A stretch of DNA of 64,000 nucleotides, from assembly GCF_002213425.1 (NCBI RefSeq), contig NZ_NJGV01000028.1, positions 23,100 through 87,099 on the forward strand, read 5' to 3'. Made by a program: the position numbers and the translations under genes. Of this stretch, positions 42,015 through 51,881 are shown in pieces (the stretch's first letter is position 1; every line of letters begins with the position of its first letter). A model generated the notes under the pieces. The model worked only from the letters and a program-made list of their open reading frames with translations, was not told the origin of the DNA and did no database searches. This DNA comes from Herbaspirillum aquaticum. GTDB lineage: Bacteria; Pseudomonadota; Gammaproteobacteria; Burkholderiales; Burkholderiaceae_D.

Positions 42015-45000
42015 TCAGTATTCCACCACTACGGCTTCCTTCCCGAAGGAAGCCACCAGCGTCGATTGCAAGCTGTCGCTCGGATTGATCCGCCATGCAT
42101 CGCCCAGCACGACTTCGCAGGCTGCATCAGCCTGGCGATACTTCATCACGAAAGGCAGGCCCTGCTCCTGGCGATGCGCAGCCAGCGTGTCGCGCAGGTG
42201 ATTCGGGTCGATCGCCTTGTTGATCGACACCACCATGCGCACACCGTACTGGATGCGCGCCGCGCCCAGGTCCATGACCTTGTCGGCGGCCACCCGCAGG
42301 CCGCCGTTGAAACGGTCTTCCGACACCTTGCCCGAGACCACCAGCAATTCATCTTCCTTGATGAGGTGCTTGAAGGGCTCGAACAATTCGTTGTAGATCG
42401 TTGCCTCGATCACGCCCGTGCCATCGTCCAGCGTGCAGATCACCAGCTTGCCGCGCTGGGTCATCTGCACCCGTACGCCGGTGATGATGCCGGCCAGGCT
42501 GCGCGGTTCCCACGAGGGCTCGAGGCTGGCGATCTTGGTGCGCACGAAGCGGCGCACTTCCTTTTCGTAAGCCGAGAACAGGTGGCCGGAAAGATAGAAG
42601 CCCAAGGCGCCCTTCTCTTCGGTCAGGCGTTGCTTGTCGCTCCAGGCGGGCACCTGCACGTATTCCAGCGGCGCTTCCAGGTCGCTGTCGTCGCCACCGA
42701 AGAGGCTGACCTGGTTGGCCGATTTCTCGGCTTGCTCGGCGCTTTCCCAGGCCAGGTTGACCGAGGCCTGCAGGATGGCGCGGTCGACCTTGAAGCAGTC
42801 GAATGCACCCGCGCGGATCAGCGAATCGATGGTGCGACGGTTGATCTGTTTCTTGTCCACTCGCTTGGCGAAGTCGAACAGGTCCTTGAAGGGGCCGCTC
42901 TTGCGGGCTTCCAGGATGGCTTCGATGGCGTTCTGCCCGGCCCCCTTGACGGCGCCCAGGCCATAGCGGATCTGGGTCGCCTTCTTGCCCGGCTCGCCCA
43001 CCGGCATGAAGCGGTAGTCGGACTTGTTGATGTCCGGCGGCAGGATGGCCAGCTTGCAGATATCGATCGAGTCCTCGATCAGGATCTTGACCTTGTCCGT
43101 ATCTTCCATGGCCAGCGACAAGTTGGCGGCCATGAACGCGGCGGGGTGATGGGCCTTCAGGTAGGCGGTGTAATAGGACAGCAGCGCATAGGCGGCCGCG
43201 TGCGACTTGTTGAAGCCGTAGCCGGCGAACTTTTCCATCAAGTCGAAGATTTCGTCGGCCTTGGCCTGGTCCAGCCCGTTCTTGGCCGCGCCTTCGCGGA
43301 ACAGTTCACGGTGCTTGGCCATTTCCTCGGCCTTCTTCTTGCCCATGGCCCGGCGCAGCAAGTCCGCGCCACCCAGCGAGTAGCCACCGATCACCTGCGC
43401 CATCTGCATCACCTGCTCCTGGTAGACCATGATGCCGTAGGTCTCGGAGAGGATGCCCTCGGTACGCGGGTCAGGATAGTCGAAGGCTTCGCCGTGCTTG
43501 CGCTTGCAGAAGTCGGGAATCAGGTCCATCGGGCCGGGACGATACAGCGCCACCAGGGCGATGATGTCCTCGAAACGGTCGGGCCGCGCATCCTTCAACA
43601 TGCCTTGCATGCCGCGGCTTTCCAGCTGGAACACGGCGACCGTCTTGGCCTTGGTCAGCAGTTCGTAGGAGGGCCGGTCGTCCAGCGGCAGCTTGGCCAG
43701 GTCGAAATCGGCCATGGCCGGATCGAGCATGCGGATGTAGCGCACCGCACGATCGAGGATGGTCAGCGTGGTCAGGCCCAAAAAGTCGAACTTCACCAGG
43801 CCGACGGCTTCCACGTCGTCCTTGTCGTACTGCGAGACCACGCCGGAATCGCCGCCCTGGGTGTAGAGCGGGCAGAAATCGGTCAGCTTGCCGGGCGCGA
43901 TCAGCACGCCACCGGCGTGCATGCCGATGTTGCGGGCGATGCCTTCGACCTGCTGGGCCAGGCCCATCAACTGCTTGACCTCTTCCTCGTTCTCCAGGCG
44001 CTCCTTCAAGAGCGGCTCTTCCTCGATGGCGTCGGCCAGCGTGACCAGCTTGCCCGGCTTGAAGGGAATCAGCTTGGAGATGCCGTCACAGAAGTTGTAG
44101 CCCAGGTCCAGCACGCGGCCCACGTCGCGCACCGCGCCCTTGGCGGCCATGGTACCGAAGGTGGCAATCTGCGAGACCGCCTCCTTGCCGTAACGATCCT
44201 TCACATACTGGATGACGCGATCGCGGCCTTCCTGGCAGAAATCGATGTCGAAGTCGGGCATCGAGACGCGTTCGGGGTTCAGGAAACGTTCGAACAGCAG
44301 GTTGTAGCGCAGCGGGTCGAGGTCGGTAATCAACAGGCAGTAAGCCACCAGCGAGCCGGCACCGGAACCCCGGCCGGGGCCGACCGGCACGCCATTGTTC
44401 TTGGCCCACTGGATGAAGTCCGCCACGATCAGGAAGTAGCCCGGGAACTTCATCTTGATGATGGTGTTGTTCTCGAACTCCAGGCGCGCTTCATAGCGCG
44501 GGCGCTGCATCTCCCGTTCTGCTTCGTTGGGGAACAGTTCCTTCAAGCGCACTTCCAGGCCGGCCTTGGTCTGGGCCACCAGGAAGTCGTCGATGGTCAT
44601 GCCGTCGGGCGTGGGGAAATCCGGCAGTTGCGGCTTGCCCAGCTGCAGCACCAGGTTGCAGCGCTTGGCGATCTCCACGGTATTGGCAATCGCGCCAGGC
44701 AGGTCGGCGAACAGCTCGGCCATCTCCGCCTGCGACTTGAAGTATTGTTGCTCGTTGAAGCGGCGCACGCGGCGCGCATTGGCCATGATCTCGCCCTCGG
44801 CGATGCAGGTGCGGGCTTCGTGGGCGATGAATTCTTCAGGGCTCTGGAACTGGATCGGATGCGTAGCCACGCACGGCAGGCCCAGCTTGGCGCCCAGGGC
44901 CACGCTCTGGCGTACCTGCAGTTCCATGTTGGCCTGGCCGGCACGCTGCAGTTCCAGATAGAACGCACCGGGGAAAATCTCCGCCCAGCGGCGCGCGCAG

Positions 45001-45473
45001 GCTTCAGCCTGGGCCAGGTTGCCGTTGTCGATGGCCTGGCCAATGTCGCCCATGCCGGCACCTGACAGGGCGATGAGGCCATTGCCGCCTTCCTGGTGGC
45101 GCAGCGCATCGAGCCATTCCATGCGGACTTCAGCACGGCCCTTGTACTGGTTGGTGAGCCAGGCCTGGGACAAGACTTCACATAACTGCAGGTAGCCATG
45201 ACGGCTTTTGATCAGCACCAGCAGGCGGAAAGGTTTTTCGCGGTCGGCGTCGTTGGTGATCCACAGGTCGCAGCCGGCGATGGGCTTGACGCCCTTGCCG
45301 CGCGCTTCCTTGTAGAAACGCACCATGCAGAACAGGTTGGCGAGGTCGGTCACCGCCAGGGCGGCCTGTCCATCCTTGGCGGCGGCCTTGACGATGTCGT
45401 CAATACGCACCAGGCCATCCACGATGGAGTACTCCGAGTGCATACGGAGGTGTACAAATTGCGGTGTAGTCAT
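42015..45473 (-). CDS. dnaE: DNA polymerase III alpha subunit
   Basis: 1152 residues, normal DnaE length. The replicative polymerase: PHP domain at the N-terminus (FVHLRMHSEYSIVDG), catalytic Asp pair in MPDFDIDFCQEGRDRVIQYV near residues 405-411, finger and beta-binding regions, and an OB domain near the C-terminus (LAGIITGVRVQMTQRGKLVICTLDDGTG). A TAAAAT box (45483-45488) lies only 9 bases before the ATG, so the mRNA would be almost leaderless. It is divergent from trhO. A long antisense open frame over most of the gene is a GC-bias shadow. Confidence 0.98.
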   Translation of the reverse strand: MTTPQFVHLRMHSEYSIVDGLVRIDDIVKAAAKDGQAALAVTDLANLFCMVRFYKEARGKGVKPIAGCDLWITNDADREKPFRLLVLIKSRHGYLQLCEVLSQAWLTNQYKGRAEVRMEWLDALRHQEGGNGLIALSGAGMGDIGQAIDNGNLAQAEACARRWAEIFPGAFYLELQRAGQANMELQVRQSVALGAKLGLPCVATHPIQFQSPEEFIAHEARTCIAEGEIMANARRVRRFNEQQYFKSQAEMAELFADLPGAIANTVEIAKRCNLVLQLGKPQLPDFPTPDGMTIDDFLVAQTKAGLEVRLKELFPNEAEREMQRPRYEARLEFENNTIIKMKFPGYFLIVADFIQWAKNNGVPVGPGRGSGAGSLVAYCLLITDLDPLRYNLLFERFLNPERVSMPDFDIDFCQEGRDRVIQYVKDRYGKEAVSQIATFGTMAAKGAVRDVGRVLDLGYNFCDGISKLIPFKPGKLVTLADAIEEEPLLKERLENEEEVKQLMGLAQQVEGIARNIGMHAGGVLIAPGKLTDFCPLYTQGGDSGVVSQYDKDDVEAVGLVKFDFLGLTTLTILDRAVRYIRMLDPAMADFDLAKLPLDDRPSYELLTKAKTVAVFQLESRGMQGMLKDARPDRFEDIIALVALYRPGPMDLIPDFCKRKHGEAFDYPDPRTEGILSETYGIMVYQEQVMQMAQVIGGYSLGGADLLRRAMGKKKAEEMAKHRELFREGAAKNGLDQAKADEIFDLMEKFAGYGFNKSHAAAYALLSYYTAYLKAHHPAAFMAANLSLAMEDTDKVKILIEDSIDICKLAILPPDINKSDYRFMPVGEPGKKATQIRYGLGAVKGAGQNAIEAILEARKSGPFKDLFDFAKRVDKKQINRRTIDSLIRAGAFDCFKVDRAILQASVNLAWESAEQAEKSANQVSLFGGDDSDLEAPLEYVQVPAWSDKQRLTEEKGALGFYLSGHLFSAYEKEVRRFVRTKIASLEPSWEPRSLAGIITGVRVQMTQRGKLVICTLDDGTGVIEATIYNELFEPFKHLIKEDELLVVSGKVSEDRFNGGLRVAADKVMDLGAARIQYGVRMVVSINKAIDPNHLRDTLAAHRQEQGLPFVMKYRQADAACEVVLGDAWRINPSDSLQSTLVASFGKEAVVVEY

Positions 45474-45482
45474 AGGGTCGAC

Positions 45483-45488
45483 ATTTTA
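45483..45488 (-). promoter_or_regulatory. -10 box 9 bases before the dnaE start
   Basis: TAAAAT on the minus strand; the -35 region (CCGGTC at 17 bases) is weak. It implies a 5' leader of only a few bases. Confidence 0.35.
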
Positions 45489-45650
45489 CCGGAGCTTGCG
45501 ATCCTGACCGGTTCCGATTGCTCTCGATTTGTGAGAAATATGAAGACTTTACACCTGCCCCTTGTGCCCGATCGTCCGGGCTTGCCTTGATCTGCATCAG
45601 AGAAGCCGCAGGCACCGGCCAAATAACTGCGGCCATCCGGGGTGCACGGT

Positions 45651-45656
45651 TATAAT
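45651..45656 (+). promoter_or_regulatory. Consensus -10 box of trhO
   Basis: A perfect TATAAT lies 37 bases before the trhO ATG. The -35 region is weak (tgcggc at 17 bases). It implies a leader of about 30 nt. Confidence 0.45.
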
Positions 45657-45693
45657 GCTGACGATTCAAAGACTTACAGTTGAGTACGCCACC

Positions 45694-46575
45694 ATGCAGT
45701 CCCCGCAGACCCCCTACGTCAACATTGCCGCCTACAAATTCATCAGCTTCGATGACACTGCTGAAAAGCGTCCGGCATTCCTGGAAATTTGTCAGAAGAA
45801 TAACCTTCGTGGCACCGTGATCCTGAGCCCGGAAGGCATCAACCTCTTCCTGGCCGGCCTGCGCCATGAAATCGACGCCTTCCTGGCCTGGCTGCGCGCC
45901 GATGCGCGCTTTGCCGACCTGATCGTCAAGGAAAGCTATTCCGAGAAGCAACCCTTCACTCGCATGCTGGTGAAACTGAAGGCCGAGATCATCACCATGA
46001 AGCATCCGCTGATCAAGCCGGAGCTGGGTCGTGCGCCTTTCGTGGAGCCCAAGGAACTCAAGCGCTGGCTGGACCAGGGGCACGACGACGAAGGCCGTCC
46101 GGTGGTGATGGTGGATACGCGCAACGGCTTTGAGGTCGATGTCGGTACGTTTGACAACACGGTGGATTACCGCATCAGCAAGTTCACCGAATTCCCGCAG
46201 GTGATCGAGGAGCACAAGGCCGATTTCGAAGGCAAGACGGTCGTCACCTTCTGCACTGGCGGCATTCGCTGCGAAAAGGCCGCGATTCATATGCAGAACA
46301 TCGGCTATGACCATGTCTACCAGCTCGAAGGCGGCATCCTGAAGTATTTCGAGGACGTGGGCGGTGCCCACTACAACGGCGACTGCTTCGTCTTCGACTA
46401 TCGCACCGCCCTGAGCCCGGAGCTGAAGGAAACCCAGACCGCCCAATGCTTTGCCTGCCGCGCCGTGGTCACCCCGCGTGAACAGCTCTCGCCGGATTAC
46501 GTGCCGGGCAAGTCCTGTCCGCATTGCGCGCCCAAGCAGCGAGCTGCGCATGAATCCAGCTCTGCAGCAGCCTGA
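45694..46575 (+). CDS. trhO: tRNA uridine(34) hydroxylase, rhodanese type
   Basis: 293 residues. TrhO (YceA family) hydroxylates U34 of some tRNAs, the first step to 5-methoxy- or 5-carboxymethoxyuridine. An N-terminal acylphosphatase-like domain ([44 protein letters not shown]) leads to a rhodanese domain with the catalytic Cys187 in [12 protein letters not shown] Cys-rich tail ([21 protein letters not shown]) could bind a metal. The start at 45694 matches the promoter; the frame opens earlier at 45562 without support. Confidence 0.94.
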   Translation: MQSPQTPYVNIAAYKFISFDDTAEKRPAFLEICQKNNLRGTVILSPEGINLFLAGLRHEIDAFLAWLRADARFADLIVKESYSEKQPFTRMLVKLKAEIITMKHPLIKPELGRAPFVEPKELKRWLDQGHDDEGRPVVMVDTRNGFEVDVGTFDNTVDYRISKFTEFPQVIEEHKADFEGKTVVTFCTGGIRCEKAAIHMQNIGYDHVYQLEGGILKYFEDVGGAHYNGDCFVFDYRTALSPELKETQTAQCFACRAVVTPREQLSPDYVPGKSCPHCAPKQRAAHESSSAAA

Positions 46576-46596
46576 TTGCTGCTCATCCCGGCAACG

Positions 46597-46628
46597 AAAA
46601 AGCCGACCCCTTGCGAGGTCGGCTTTTT
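46597..46628. terminator. Bidirectional terminator between trhO and the flavodoxin gene
   Basis: A 12-bp stem AAAAAGCCGACC and complement with an 8-base loop, T-rich on both sides. It serves both convergent genes. Confidence 0.88.
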
Positions 46629-46662
46629 TACATGTTCACGACTTGCGTCGCTGAGATGCAGA

Positions 46663-47238
46663 TTACTTCTTGAACTTGGCCGCCGTTTCCACCACGCGCG
46701 CACCGAACAGCTTGGCGGTTTCCAGGTCGCCCGGCAGCGGGCCTTCTTCCGGCGAGGAATCCGACGGGCTTTGCGCCATCAGGCCCGAGAAGGAACCGAC
46801 GAAATTGATGTCATTGCGCTGGGCAGCCTTGCTGTTGGAAGGCATCAGGCCGGTGCCGACCCAGATCATGCTGTGCTGCATGCCCAGCGTGAACAGGTAG
46901 TGCAGGGTCGATAGCTTGTCGCCGTTCATGGTAGCCGAGTTGGTGAAGGCGGCACCGACCTTGTCCTTCCACTTCTGGCTGAACCAGGGCTTGGAGGAGG
47001 CGTCGGCGAACTTCTTGAACTGCCAGGACACGGTACCCATGTAGGTCGGAGAACCGAAGATGATGGCATCGGCCGCGTCCAGGCTGGCCCATTGTTCATC
47101 GGTGATGGTGCCTTCGGCACTGATGGCGATCAGCTCGACAGCGGCGCCGGCAACGCCGGCGGCGCCAGCCTGCACGGCTTCGGCCTGCTTCTTGGTGTGG
47201 CCGTAGCCGGAGTGGTAAACGATGGCAACTTTGGTCAT
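46663..47238 (-). CDS. Flavodoxin-fold NAD(P)H:quinone oxidoreductase-like protein
   Basis: 191 residues with a flavodoxin fold and the FMN-binding loop YHSGYGHTKKQAEAV near residues 8-22. GSPTYMGTVSWQFKKFADA is near 62, and the second loop is FTNSATMNGDKLSTL near 97. It resembles the WrbA/NQO family, which reduces quinones by two electrons, but it is not a textbook WrbA. It lies downstream of the pirin gene, separated by that gene's terminator. A 10-bp palindrome (tctctagaga, 47252-47261) is next to its ribosome site. Confidence 0.88.
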   Translation of the reverse strand: MTKVAIVYHSGYGHTKKQAEAVQAGAAGVAGAAVELIAISAEGTITDEQWASLDAADAIIFGSPTYMGTVSWQFKKFADASSKPWFSQKWKDKVGAAFTNSATMNGDKLSTLHYLFTLGMQHSMIWVGTGLMPSNSKAAQRNDINFVGSFSGLMAQSPSDSSPEEGPLPGDLETAKLFGARVVETAAKFKK

Positions 47239-47273
47239 GACGAAATTTCCTTCTCTAGAGAGTGAAGTGACGC

Positions 47274-47306
47274 GGAAAAAACCGCCGGTGTGATCGGTAC
47301 CGGCGG
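47274..47306 (-). terminator. Rho-independent terminator of the pirin gene
   Basis: On the minus strand an 8-bp stem CCGCCGGT and complement with a short loop is followed by TTTTTT. Confidence 0.8.
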
Positions 47307-47357
47307 GTTGCTACTGCAAACTGCTTGCTGCATTCCTGCATGCCAGCGCAGCAAAGC

Positions 47358-48059
47358 TCAGCGCGGCAGGTCAAACAACAGGACTTCGGCCTTCTCGCCG
47401 CCGCTGATCTCGATGCGATCCACCGCACTGAGCTTGACGGCATCGCCCGCCTGCAGGGCCTGGCCATTGACGCTGATCTTGCCACGGGCTACATGCACAT
47501 AGCCCAGGCGACCTTGCGGCAGGGTGTACTCGGCGCTTTGTGCACCGTCGAACAAACCGGCGTAAAGCTGGGCATCCTGGTTCATGCTGACCGAACCTTC
47601 CCGGCCATCACGCGAAGCTACCAGGCGCAGCTTGCCATCCTTGTCGGCGGCCGAGAAGTGCGCTTCCTGGTAACCCGGCTCGGCGCCAGCACGGTCGGGC
47701 ATGATCCAGATCTGCAGGAAGTGCGTGGTGCCGTCCTGGGAGTGGTTGTACTCCGAATGACGCACGCCCGTGCCGGCACTCATGCGCTGCACGTCACCCG
47801 GACGGATCACGCTGCCATTGCCCATGCTGTCCTTGTGCGCAAGTTCACCTTCGAGCACATAGGAAATGATCTCCATGTCACGGTGGCCATGGGTACCAAA
47901 GCCCTGGCCTGCGGCCACGCGGTCCTCGTTGATCACCCGCAGCGGACCGAAGCCCATGTGCTTGGGATCATAGTAGTCCGCGAAGGAAAAGCTGTGATAC
48001 GAATCCAGCCAACCGTGGTTGGCGTGGCCACGATCGTTCGCTTTGCGAAGTTCCATCAT
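47358..48059 (-). CDS. Pirin-family protein (YhaK/YhhW-like)
   Basis: 233 residues, a bicupin. The metal site of the first cupin is in GFGTHGHRDMEIISYVLEGELAHKDSMGN and VQRMSAGTGVRHSEYN. Members include quercetin 2,3-dioxygenase-like enzymes and redox-responsive proteins. GAGG precedes two adjacent ATG codons (48059 and 48056). The gene is divergent from a YhaJ-like LysR regulator, the same pairing as yhaK and yhaJ in E. coli. A dyad sits 24 bases upstream of its start. Confidence 0.9.
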   Translation of the reverse strand: MMELRKANDRGHANHGWLDSYHSFSFADYYDPKHMGFGPLRVINEDRVAAGQGFGTHGHRDMEIISYVLEGELAHKDSMGNGSVIRPGDVQRMSAGTGVRHSEYNHSQDGTTHFLQIWIMPDRAGAEPGYQEAHFSAADKDGKLRLVASRDGREGSVSMNQDAQLYAGLFDGAQSAEYTLPQGRLGYVHVARGKISVNGQALQAGDAVKLSAVDRIEISGGEKAEVLLFDLPR

Positions 48060-48082
48060 GTCAACACCTCTTTCTTGAGTGG

Positions 48083-48106
48083 GACCAAACCGGAATTGAT
48101 TTGGTC
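48083..48106. promoter_or_regulatory. Dyad operator candidate between pirin and the LysR gene
   Basis: Perfect arms GACCAAA and TTTGGTC flank 10 bases. Close to the pirin start, it could be an operator of that gene. Confidence 0.5.
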
Positions 48107-48139
48107 AAAATGTTTGTCGATGGCGTCACTATAGTGGCT

Positions 48140-48154
48140 ATCTTTTATGCAGAT
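48140..48154. promoter_or_regulatory. LysR-type box, ATC-N9-GAT
   Basis: ATC at 48140-48142 and GAT at 48152-48154 with nine bases between; the arms extend to TATCT and AGATA. This matches the T-N11-A logic of LysR-family sites and lies 55 bases before the LysR start, in the divergent promoter. Confidence 0.5.
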
Positions 48155-48208
48155 AAGGTCTAAAATCCGTAGTGTTCGTTCAAAAAATTTAAACAAGCGG
48201 AGCAAGAC

Positions 48209-49147
48209 GTGAACCTGACCCTGGAATCCCTGCTGATCCTCGACATGATCGACCGCAAGGGCAGCTTTGCCGCGGCCGCCGTGGCCCTGGACCGGGTGCC
48301 CTCGGCCCTGACCTACAGCGTGCGCAAGCTGGAGGATGACCTCGATGTGCTGCTGTTCGACCGTCGCGGCCACCGGGCCCAGTTGACACCGGCGGGCCTG
48401 CAATTGTTGCAGGAGGGCCGTCATCTGCTGCTGGCCGCCAGCGACCTGGAACAGCGCGTCAAGCGCACCGCCACCGGGCGCGAAACCGAGCTGCATATCG
48501 TGCTCAACAGTCTCATTCCCTTCGACAAGATGCTGCCGGTCATCGACGCCTTCGACCGTGAAGAATCCGGCACCCGGCTGCGCTTCACTCCCGGCGTACT
48601 GACCGGTGCCTGGGAAAAGCTCATCGAGGGGCGCGCCAACCTGGTCATCGGGGTGACCCTGGACGGGCCGGAAGTGGTGCGCACCAGCGGGCGTTTCCAG
48701 ATGCAGGAGCTGGGCGCGGTGGACTGGGTGTTTGCAGTGGCACCGACGCACCCGCTGGCTTCGGCCACGGAACCGCTGTCGGCAGAGCTGGTGCGTCGCC
48801 ACCGGGCCATTGCCGTGGGCGACAACAGCCAGTCCCTGCCCACGCTGACCATGGGCCTGCTGTCGGGCCAGGAAACGTTGACCGTAGCCACCGTGGCCGA
48901 CAAGCTGCAAGCTCAACTGGCAGGCCTCGGTTGCGGCCATCTGCCGCGCATCTGGGCCGAGCCCTACCTGGCCACCGGTGCCTTGGTGGAAAAGCAGACC
49001 CTGGCCGCCAAACCCAACGACAACTTCATGGTGGCCTGGCCCAAGGCCGAGCAGGGCAAGTCACTCAAATGGTTCATCCAGCACCTGGCGCAGCCGCATG
49101 TACGACAATCATTGATCGGCCCCATCCCGCTGCGGGAGCAGGCGTGA
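48209..49147 (+). CDS. LysR-family transcriptional regulator, YhaJ type
   Basis: 312 residues. The N-terminal winged helix-turn-helix reads [48 protein letters not shown], very close to E. coli YhaJ. The effector domain follows from about residue 90. YhaJ controls the neighbouring pirin gene yhaK, so this protein probably controls the divergent pirin and perhaps the flavodoxin. The start is GTG, with GGAG 8 bases upstream. The stop overlaps the GTG of gluQ. Confidence 0.9.
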   Translation: MNLTLESLLILDMIDRKGSFAAAAVALDRVPSALTYSVRKLEDDLDVLLFDRRGHRAQLTPAGLQLLQEGRHLLLAASDLEQRVKRTATGRETELHIVLNSLIPFDKMLPVIDAFDREESGTRLRFTPGVLTGAWEKLIEGRANLVIGVTLDGPEVVRTSGRFQMQELGAVDWVFAVAPTHPLASATEPLSAELVRRHRAIAVGDNSQSLPTLTMGLLSGQETLTVATVADKLQAQLAGLGCGHLPRIWAEPYLATGALVEKQTLAAKPNDNFMVAWPKAEQGKSLKWFIQHLAQPHVRQSLIGPIPLREQA

Positions 49148-50028
49148 GCGGCCACGCCTATGTCGGCCGCTTCGCGCCCTCGCCTTCCGGTCCGCTGCAT
49201 GCGGGCTCGCTGGTGGCGGCGCTGGCCAGCTACCTGGATGCACGGGTGCACGGTGGCCGCTGGCTGCTGCGCATCGAGGACATCGACGAAACCCGCACCG
49301 TACCCGGCGCGGCCGACGACATCGTCGCCACCCTGGCGGCCTTGGATATGCGCTCGGACGGGCCGATCCTGGTGCAGAGCCAGCGCAAGGCACGCTACCA
49401 GCTTGCACGCGAGCGCCTGGGATCGCTGGCCTACCCCTGCGGCTGCAGCCGCAAGGAAATCGCCGATTCCAGGGTGGGCATGGCCAGTGACGGTGCCGCG
49501 CTCTATCCCGGCACCTGCCGCCACGGACTTGGTCCGGGCAAGACGCCACGCACGCTGCGGCTGCGCGTGCCCGATGCAGGCCAGCCGGGCGAACGGGTGC
49601 AATTCACGGACCGCTGGCTGGGGCCACAGGTCCAGCACCTGGCTTCGGAAGTCGGGGATTTCGTGCTGCAGCGGGCCGATGGCTTCTGGGCCTACCAACT
49701 GGCGGTAGTGGTCGATGATGCCGAACAGGGCGTCACCGACATCGTGCGCGGCGCCGACCTGCTGGACTCGACGGCGCGGCAGATCTACCTGCAGGGACTG
49801 CTGGGCTATGCGACGCCGCGCTACCTGCACGTGCCGCTGTTGATGAATGCGTCGGGGGAAAAGTTTTCCAAGCAGAACGGCGCCCAGGCGCTGGACCTGG
49901 GCCAGCCGCTGCAAGCCTTGCAGCAGGCGGCGGCCTTTCTTGGACTGGACACGGGCGCAGCCCGTGACAGGGAAGGATTCTGGACCCAGGCGCTCACCGG
50001 ATGGCGAGCGCGTTTCGGTCCGCGCTGA
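49144..50028 (+). CDS. gluQ: Glutamyl-Q tRNA(Asp) synthetase
   Basis: 294 residues, the truncated GluRS paralogue lacking the anticodon domain. It charges the queuosine of tRNA(Asp) with glutamate. It carries the class I motif [15 protein letters not shown] near residue 8, a zinc site CGCSRKEI...YPGTCRH near 100-120, and a KMSKS variant KFSKQ near 240. The GTG start overlaps the LysR stop, and GGAG precedes it. An upstream frame to 48931 is a shadow of the LysR gene. Confidence 0.95.
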   Translation: MSGHAYVGRFAPSPSGPLHAGSLVAALASYLDARVHGGRWLLRIEDIDETRTVPGAADDIVATLAALDMRSDGPILVQSQRKARYQLARERLGSLAYPCGCSRKEIADSRVGMASDGAALYPGTCRHGLGPGKTPRTLRLRVPDAGQPGERVQFTDRWLGPQVQHLASEVGDFVLQRADGFWAYQLAVVVDDAEQGVTDIVRGADLLDSTARQIYLQGLLGYATPRYLHVPLLMNASGEKFSKQNGAQALDLGQPLQALQQAAAFLGLDTGAARDREGFWTQALTGWRARFGPR

Positions 50029-50052
50029 GAAATTGGCTCAGCGCCTGGCGGA

Positions 50053-51525
50053 TCAGCGCTTGGGCATGCCGCCCAGCAAAGCTGCGACCTTGGGCTTGGG
50101 ACGGTTGTTCTTGGGCAGTTCCGGCTTGGTGGAGACGGTCTCGGTGGCGCTGGGCTCATAGGGCTTGAGGAACCAGGGATCGACCTTCTCGCGGCGTCCC
50201 GACGGGGCTGCACCGTCGCGGCTGCTGCGGCTGCGCTCGCCACGGTCACTGCGTTCGCCACGCTCGGCGCGTTCGCCCCGGTCGCTGCGTTCACCGCGCT
50301 CCGAACGTTCACCGCGCTCACTGCGCTCAGCGCGCATGCGCGGTGCAAAACCGGCCAGCTCGGCACGTTCGAATTTCTTCTTGATCAGCTTTTCGATGTC
50401 GACCAGCAGGCGTTCATCCTTGTCGCAGAACAGCGAGATGGCATCGCCCGAGGCGCCGGCACGGCCGGTACGGCCGATACGGTGCACGTAGTCTTCGGCG
50501 TTGTAGGGCAGGTCGTAGTTGATGACGCAAGGCAGCTCGGCGATATCCAGGCCACGTGCAGCCACGTCGGTAGCCACCAGCACTTCGATCTGGCCCTGCT
50601 TGAAGGACTCCAGCGCGGCCATGCGTTCGGACTGGGTCTTGTCGCCATGGATGGCAGAAGCCTTCACACCTTCGGCCAGCAAGGTACGCGCCAGGCGCGA
50701 AGCGCCGATCTTGGTGTTGGAGAAGACGATCACCTGCTTCAGTTCGCGCTGGCGAATGATGAAGCTGACTGCATCCGCCTTGGCCGCTTCCTCCACCTTG
50801 TAGATGGTCTGGGTGACGTTTTCCGCCGTGGCATTGCTGCGCGCGACTTCGATGGTGACCGGGTTGTTCTGGAAGCTGGAGGCCAGCTTCTTGATCTCGG
50901 GCGAGAAGGTGGCCGAGAACAGCAGGTTCTGGCGCTGTTTGGGCAGCAGGTTGATGATGCGCTGCAGGTCCGGCAGGAAGCCCATGTCGAGCATGCGGTC
51001 GGCTTCGTCCATGACCAGGATCTGGGTCTGCGACAGGTTCACCGTCTTTTGCTGCACGTGGTCCAGCAGGCGGCCCGGGGTGGCGATGACGATTTCGACG
51101 CCGGCACGCAGGGTGGCCGTTTGCGGCGCCATGTCCACGCCGCCGAAGACGACGGTAGAGCGCAGCGGGGTGAAGCGTGAATAAGCCTTCACATTGTCGG
51201 CCACCTGGTCGGCCAGTTCGCGGGTCGGGGTCAGGATCAGGGCGCGCACCGGGTGGCGGGCGGGCGAGGCGCTGTGGCTGGCATGGGCCAGCAGGCGCTG
51301 GATGATCGGCAGCGAGAAGCCGGCGGTCTTGCCGGTGCCGGTCTGGGCCGCGCCCATCACGTCACGGCCTTGCAGCACCACAGGAATGGCCTGGGCCTGG
51401 ATCGGGGTCGGATGGACGTAGCCTTGTTCGGACAAGGCTCGCAAGATATCCGGCGAGAGGCCGAAATCTTCAAAACGGACGGCAGGGGCAGCCGGTGCTG
51501 CGGACGCGGACGTGGTGTCGGACAT
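50053..51525 (-). CDS. rhlE: DEAD-box RNA helicase RhlE
   Basis: 490 residues. It remodels rRNA and mRNA structure in ribosome assembly and decay. Q motif (FEDFGLSPDILRALSEQGY), motif I AQTGTGKT, Ia PTRELADQV, II DEAD, III SAT, and motif VI HRIGRTGRAG are all intact. From about residue 395 the tail is an Arg/Gly/Glu/Ser repeat (RGERSERGERSDRGERAERG) and then a Lys/Pro-rich end, as in many RhlE proteins where the tail binds RNA. The promoter is about 220 bases upstream. Confidence 0.95.
   Translation of the reverse strand: MSDTTSASAAPAAPAVRFEDFGLSPDILRALSEQGYVHPTPIQAQAIPVVLQGRDVMGAAQTGTGKTAGFSLPIIQRLLAHASHSASPARHPVRALILTPTRELADQVADNVKAYSRFTPLRSTVVFGGVDMAPQTATLRAGVEIVIATPGRLLDHVQQKTVNLSQTQILVMDEADRMLDMGFLPDLQRIINLLPKQRQNLLFSATFSPEIKKLASSFQNNPVTIEVARSNATAENVTQTIYKVEEAAKADAVSFIIRQRELKQVIVFSNTKIGASRLARTLLAEGVKASAIHGDKTQSERMAALESFKQGQIEVLVATDVAARGLDIAELPCVINYDLPYNAEDYVHRIGRTGRAGASGDAISLFCDKDERLLVDIEKLIKKKFERAELAGFAPRMRAERSERGERSERGERSDRGERAERGERSDRGERSRSSRDGAAPSGRREKVDPWFLKPYEPSATETVSTKPELPKNNRPKPKVAALLGGMPKR
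50205..50340. repeat. Arg-Gly-Glu-Arg-Ser coding repeat in the rhlE tail
   Basis: About ten short tandem units of RSERGE/RGERSD type coding the disordered tail of RhlE. The period is about 12-15 bases with point variation, so unit number could change by slippage without a frameshift. Confidence 0.6.
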
Positions 51526-51881
51526 GGTTTATTGCGAACGGTGCGACAGCGCCGCGGCAGCCGCCAGGCGGCTCCGGTGCATGGGGTGCATGCGCACGGG
51601 TTCTGATTGCTTTCTGTGTTGATGTGTTACGGGCGAACCGGCCAAACCTGCTCGGCCGGGCGCTTCGGATGATGCAAACGCTAAAGACGATGCTGGCCGG
51701 GCAAACGACTTGACATGCCCGGCATTCCCTACGGAACCCCGTATTATACGCCGCATCGCCGCCGGCTTCATGACAGTTTGGTTTCTGCCACCTGCAGCGG
51801 GCTCGCAAGCCCTGCAGGAGGCGATCGGCCAGGCCGTCCCGGACAGCGCCGCATCCGCGACGGCGCCCGGCTGCCAGCGTT
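51526..51881. other. 356-bp leader region of rhlE
   Basis: It holds a perfect minus-strand TATAAT (51748-51743) that would start a leader of about 210 nt for rhlE. A large imperfect hairpin (51786-51812, CCTGCAG...CTGCAGG) lies beyond the hydrolase stop, without a T-run. No gene with a ribosome site was found. DEAD-box genes are often autoregulated through long leaders. Confidence 0.45.

Noticed and set aside
41979..45065. 1028-residue open frame on the plus strand opposite dnaE
   Set aside because: The translation is rich in His, Gln, Gly and Leu and shows no domains. It is a GC-skew shadow of dnaE, whose own frame has all family motifs.
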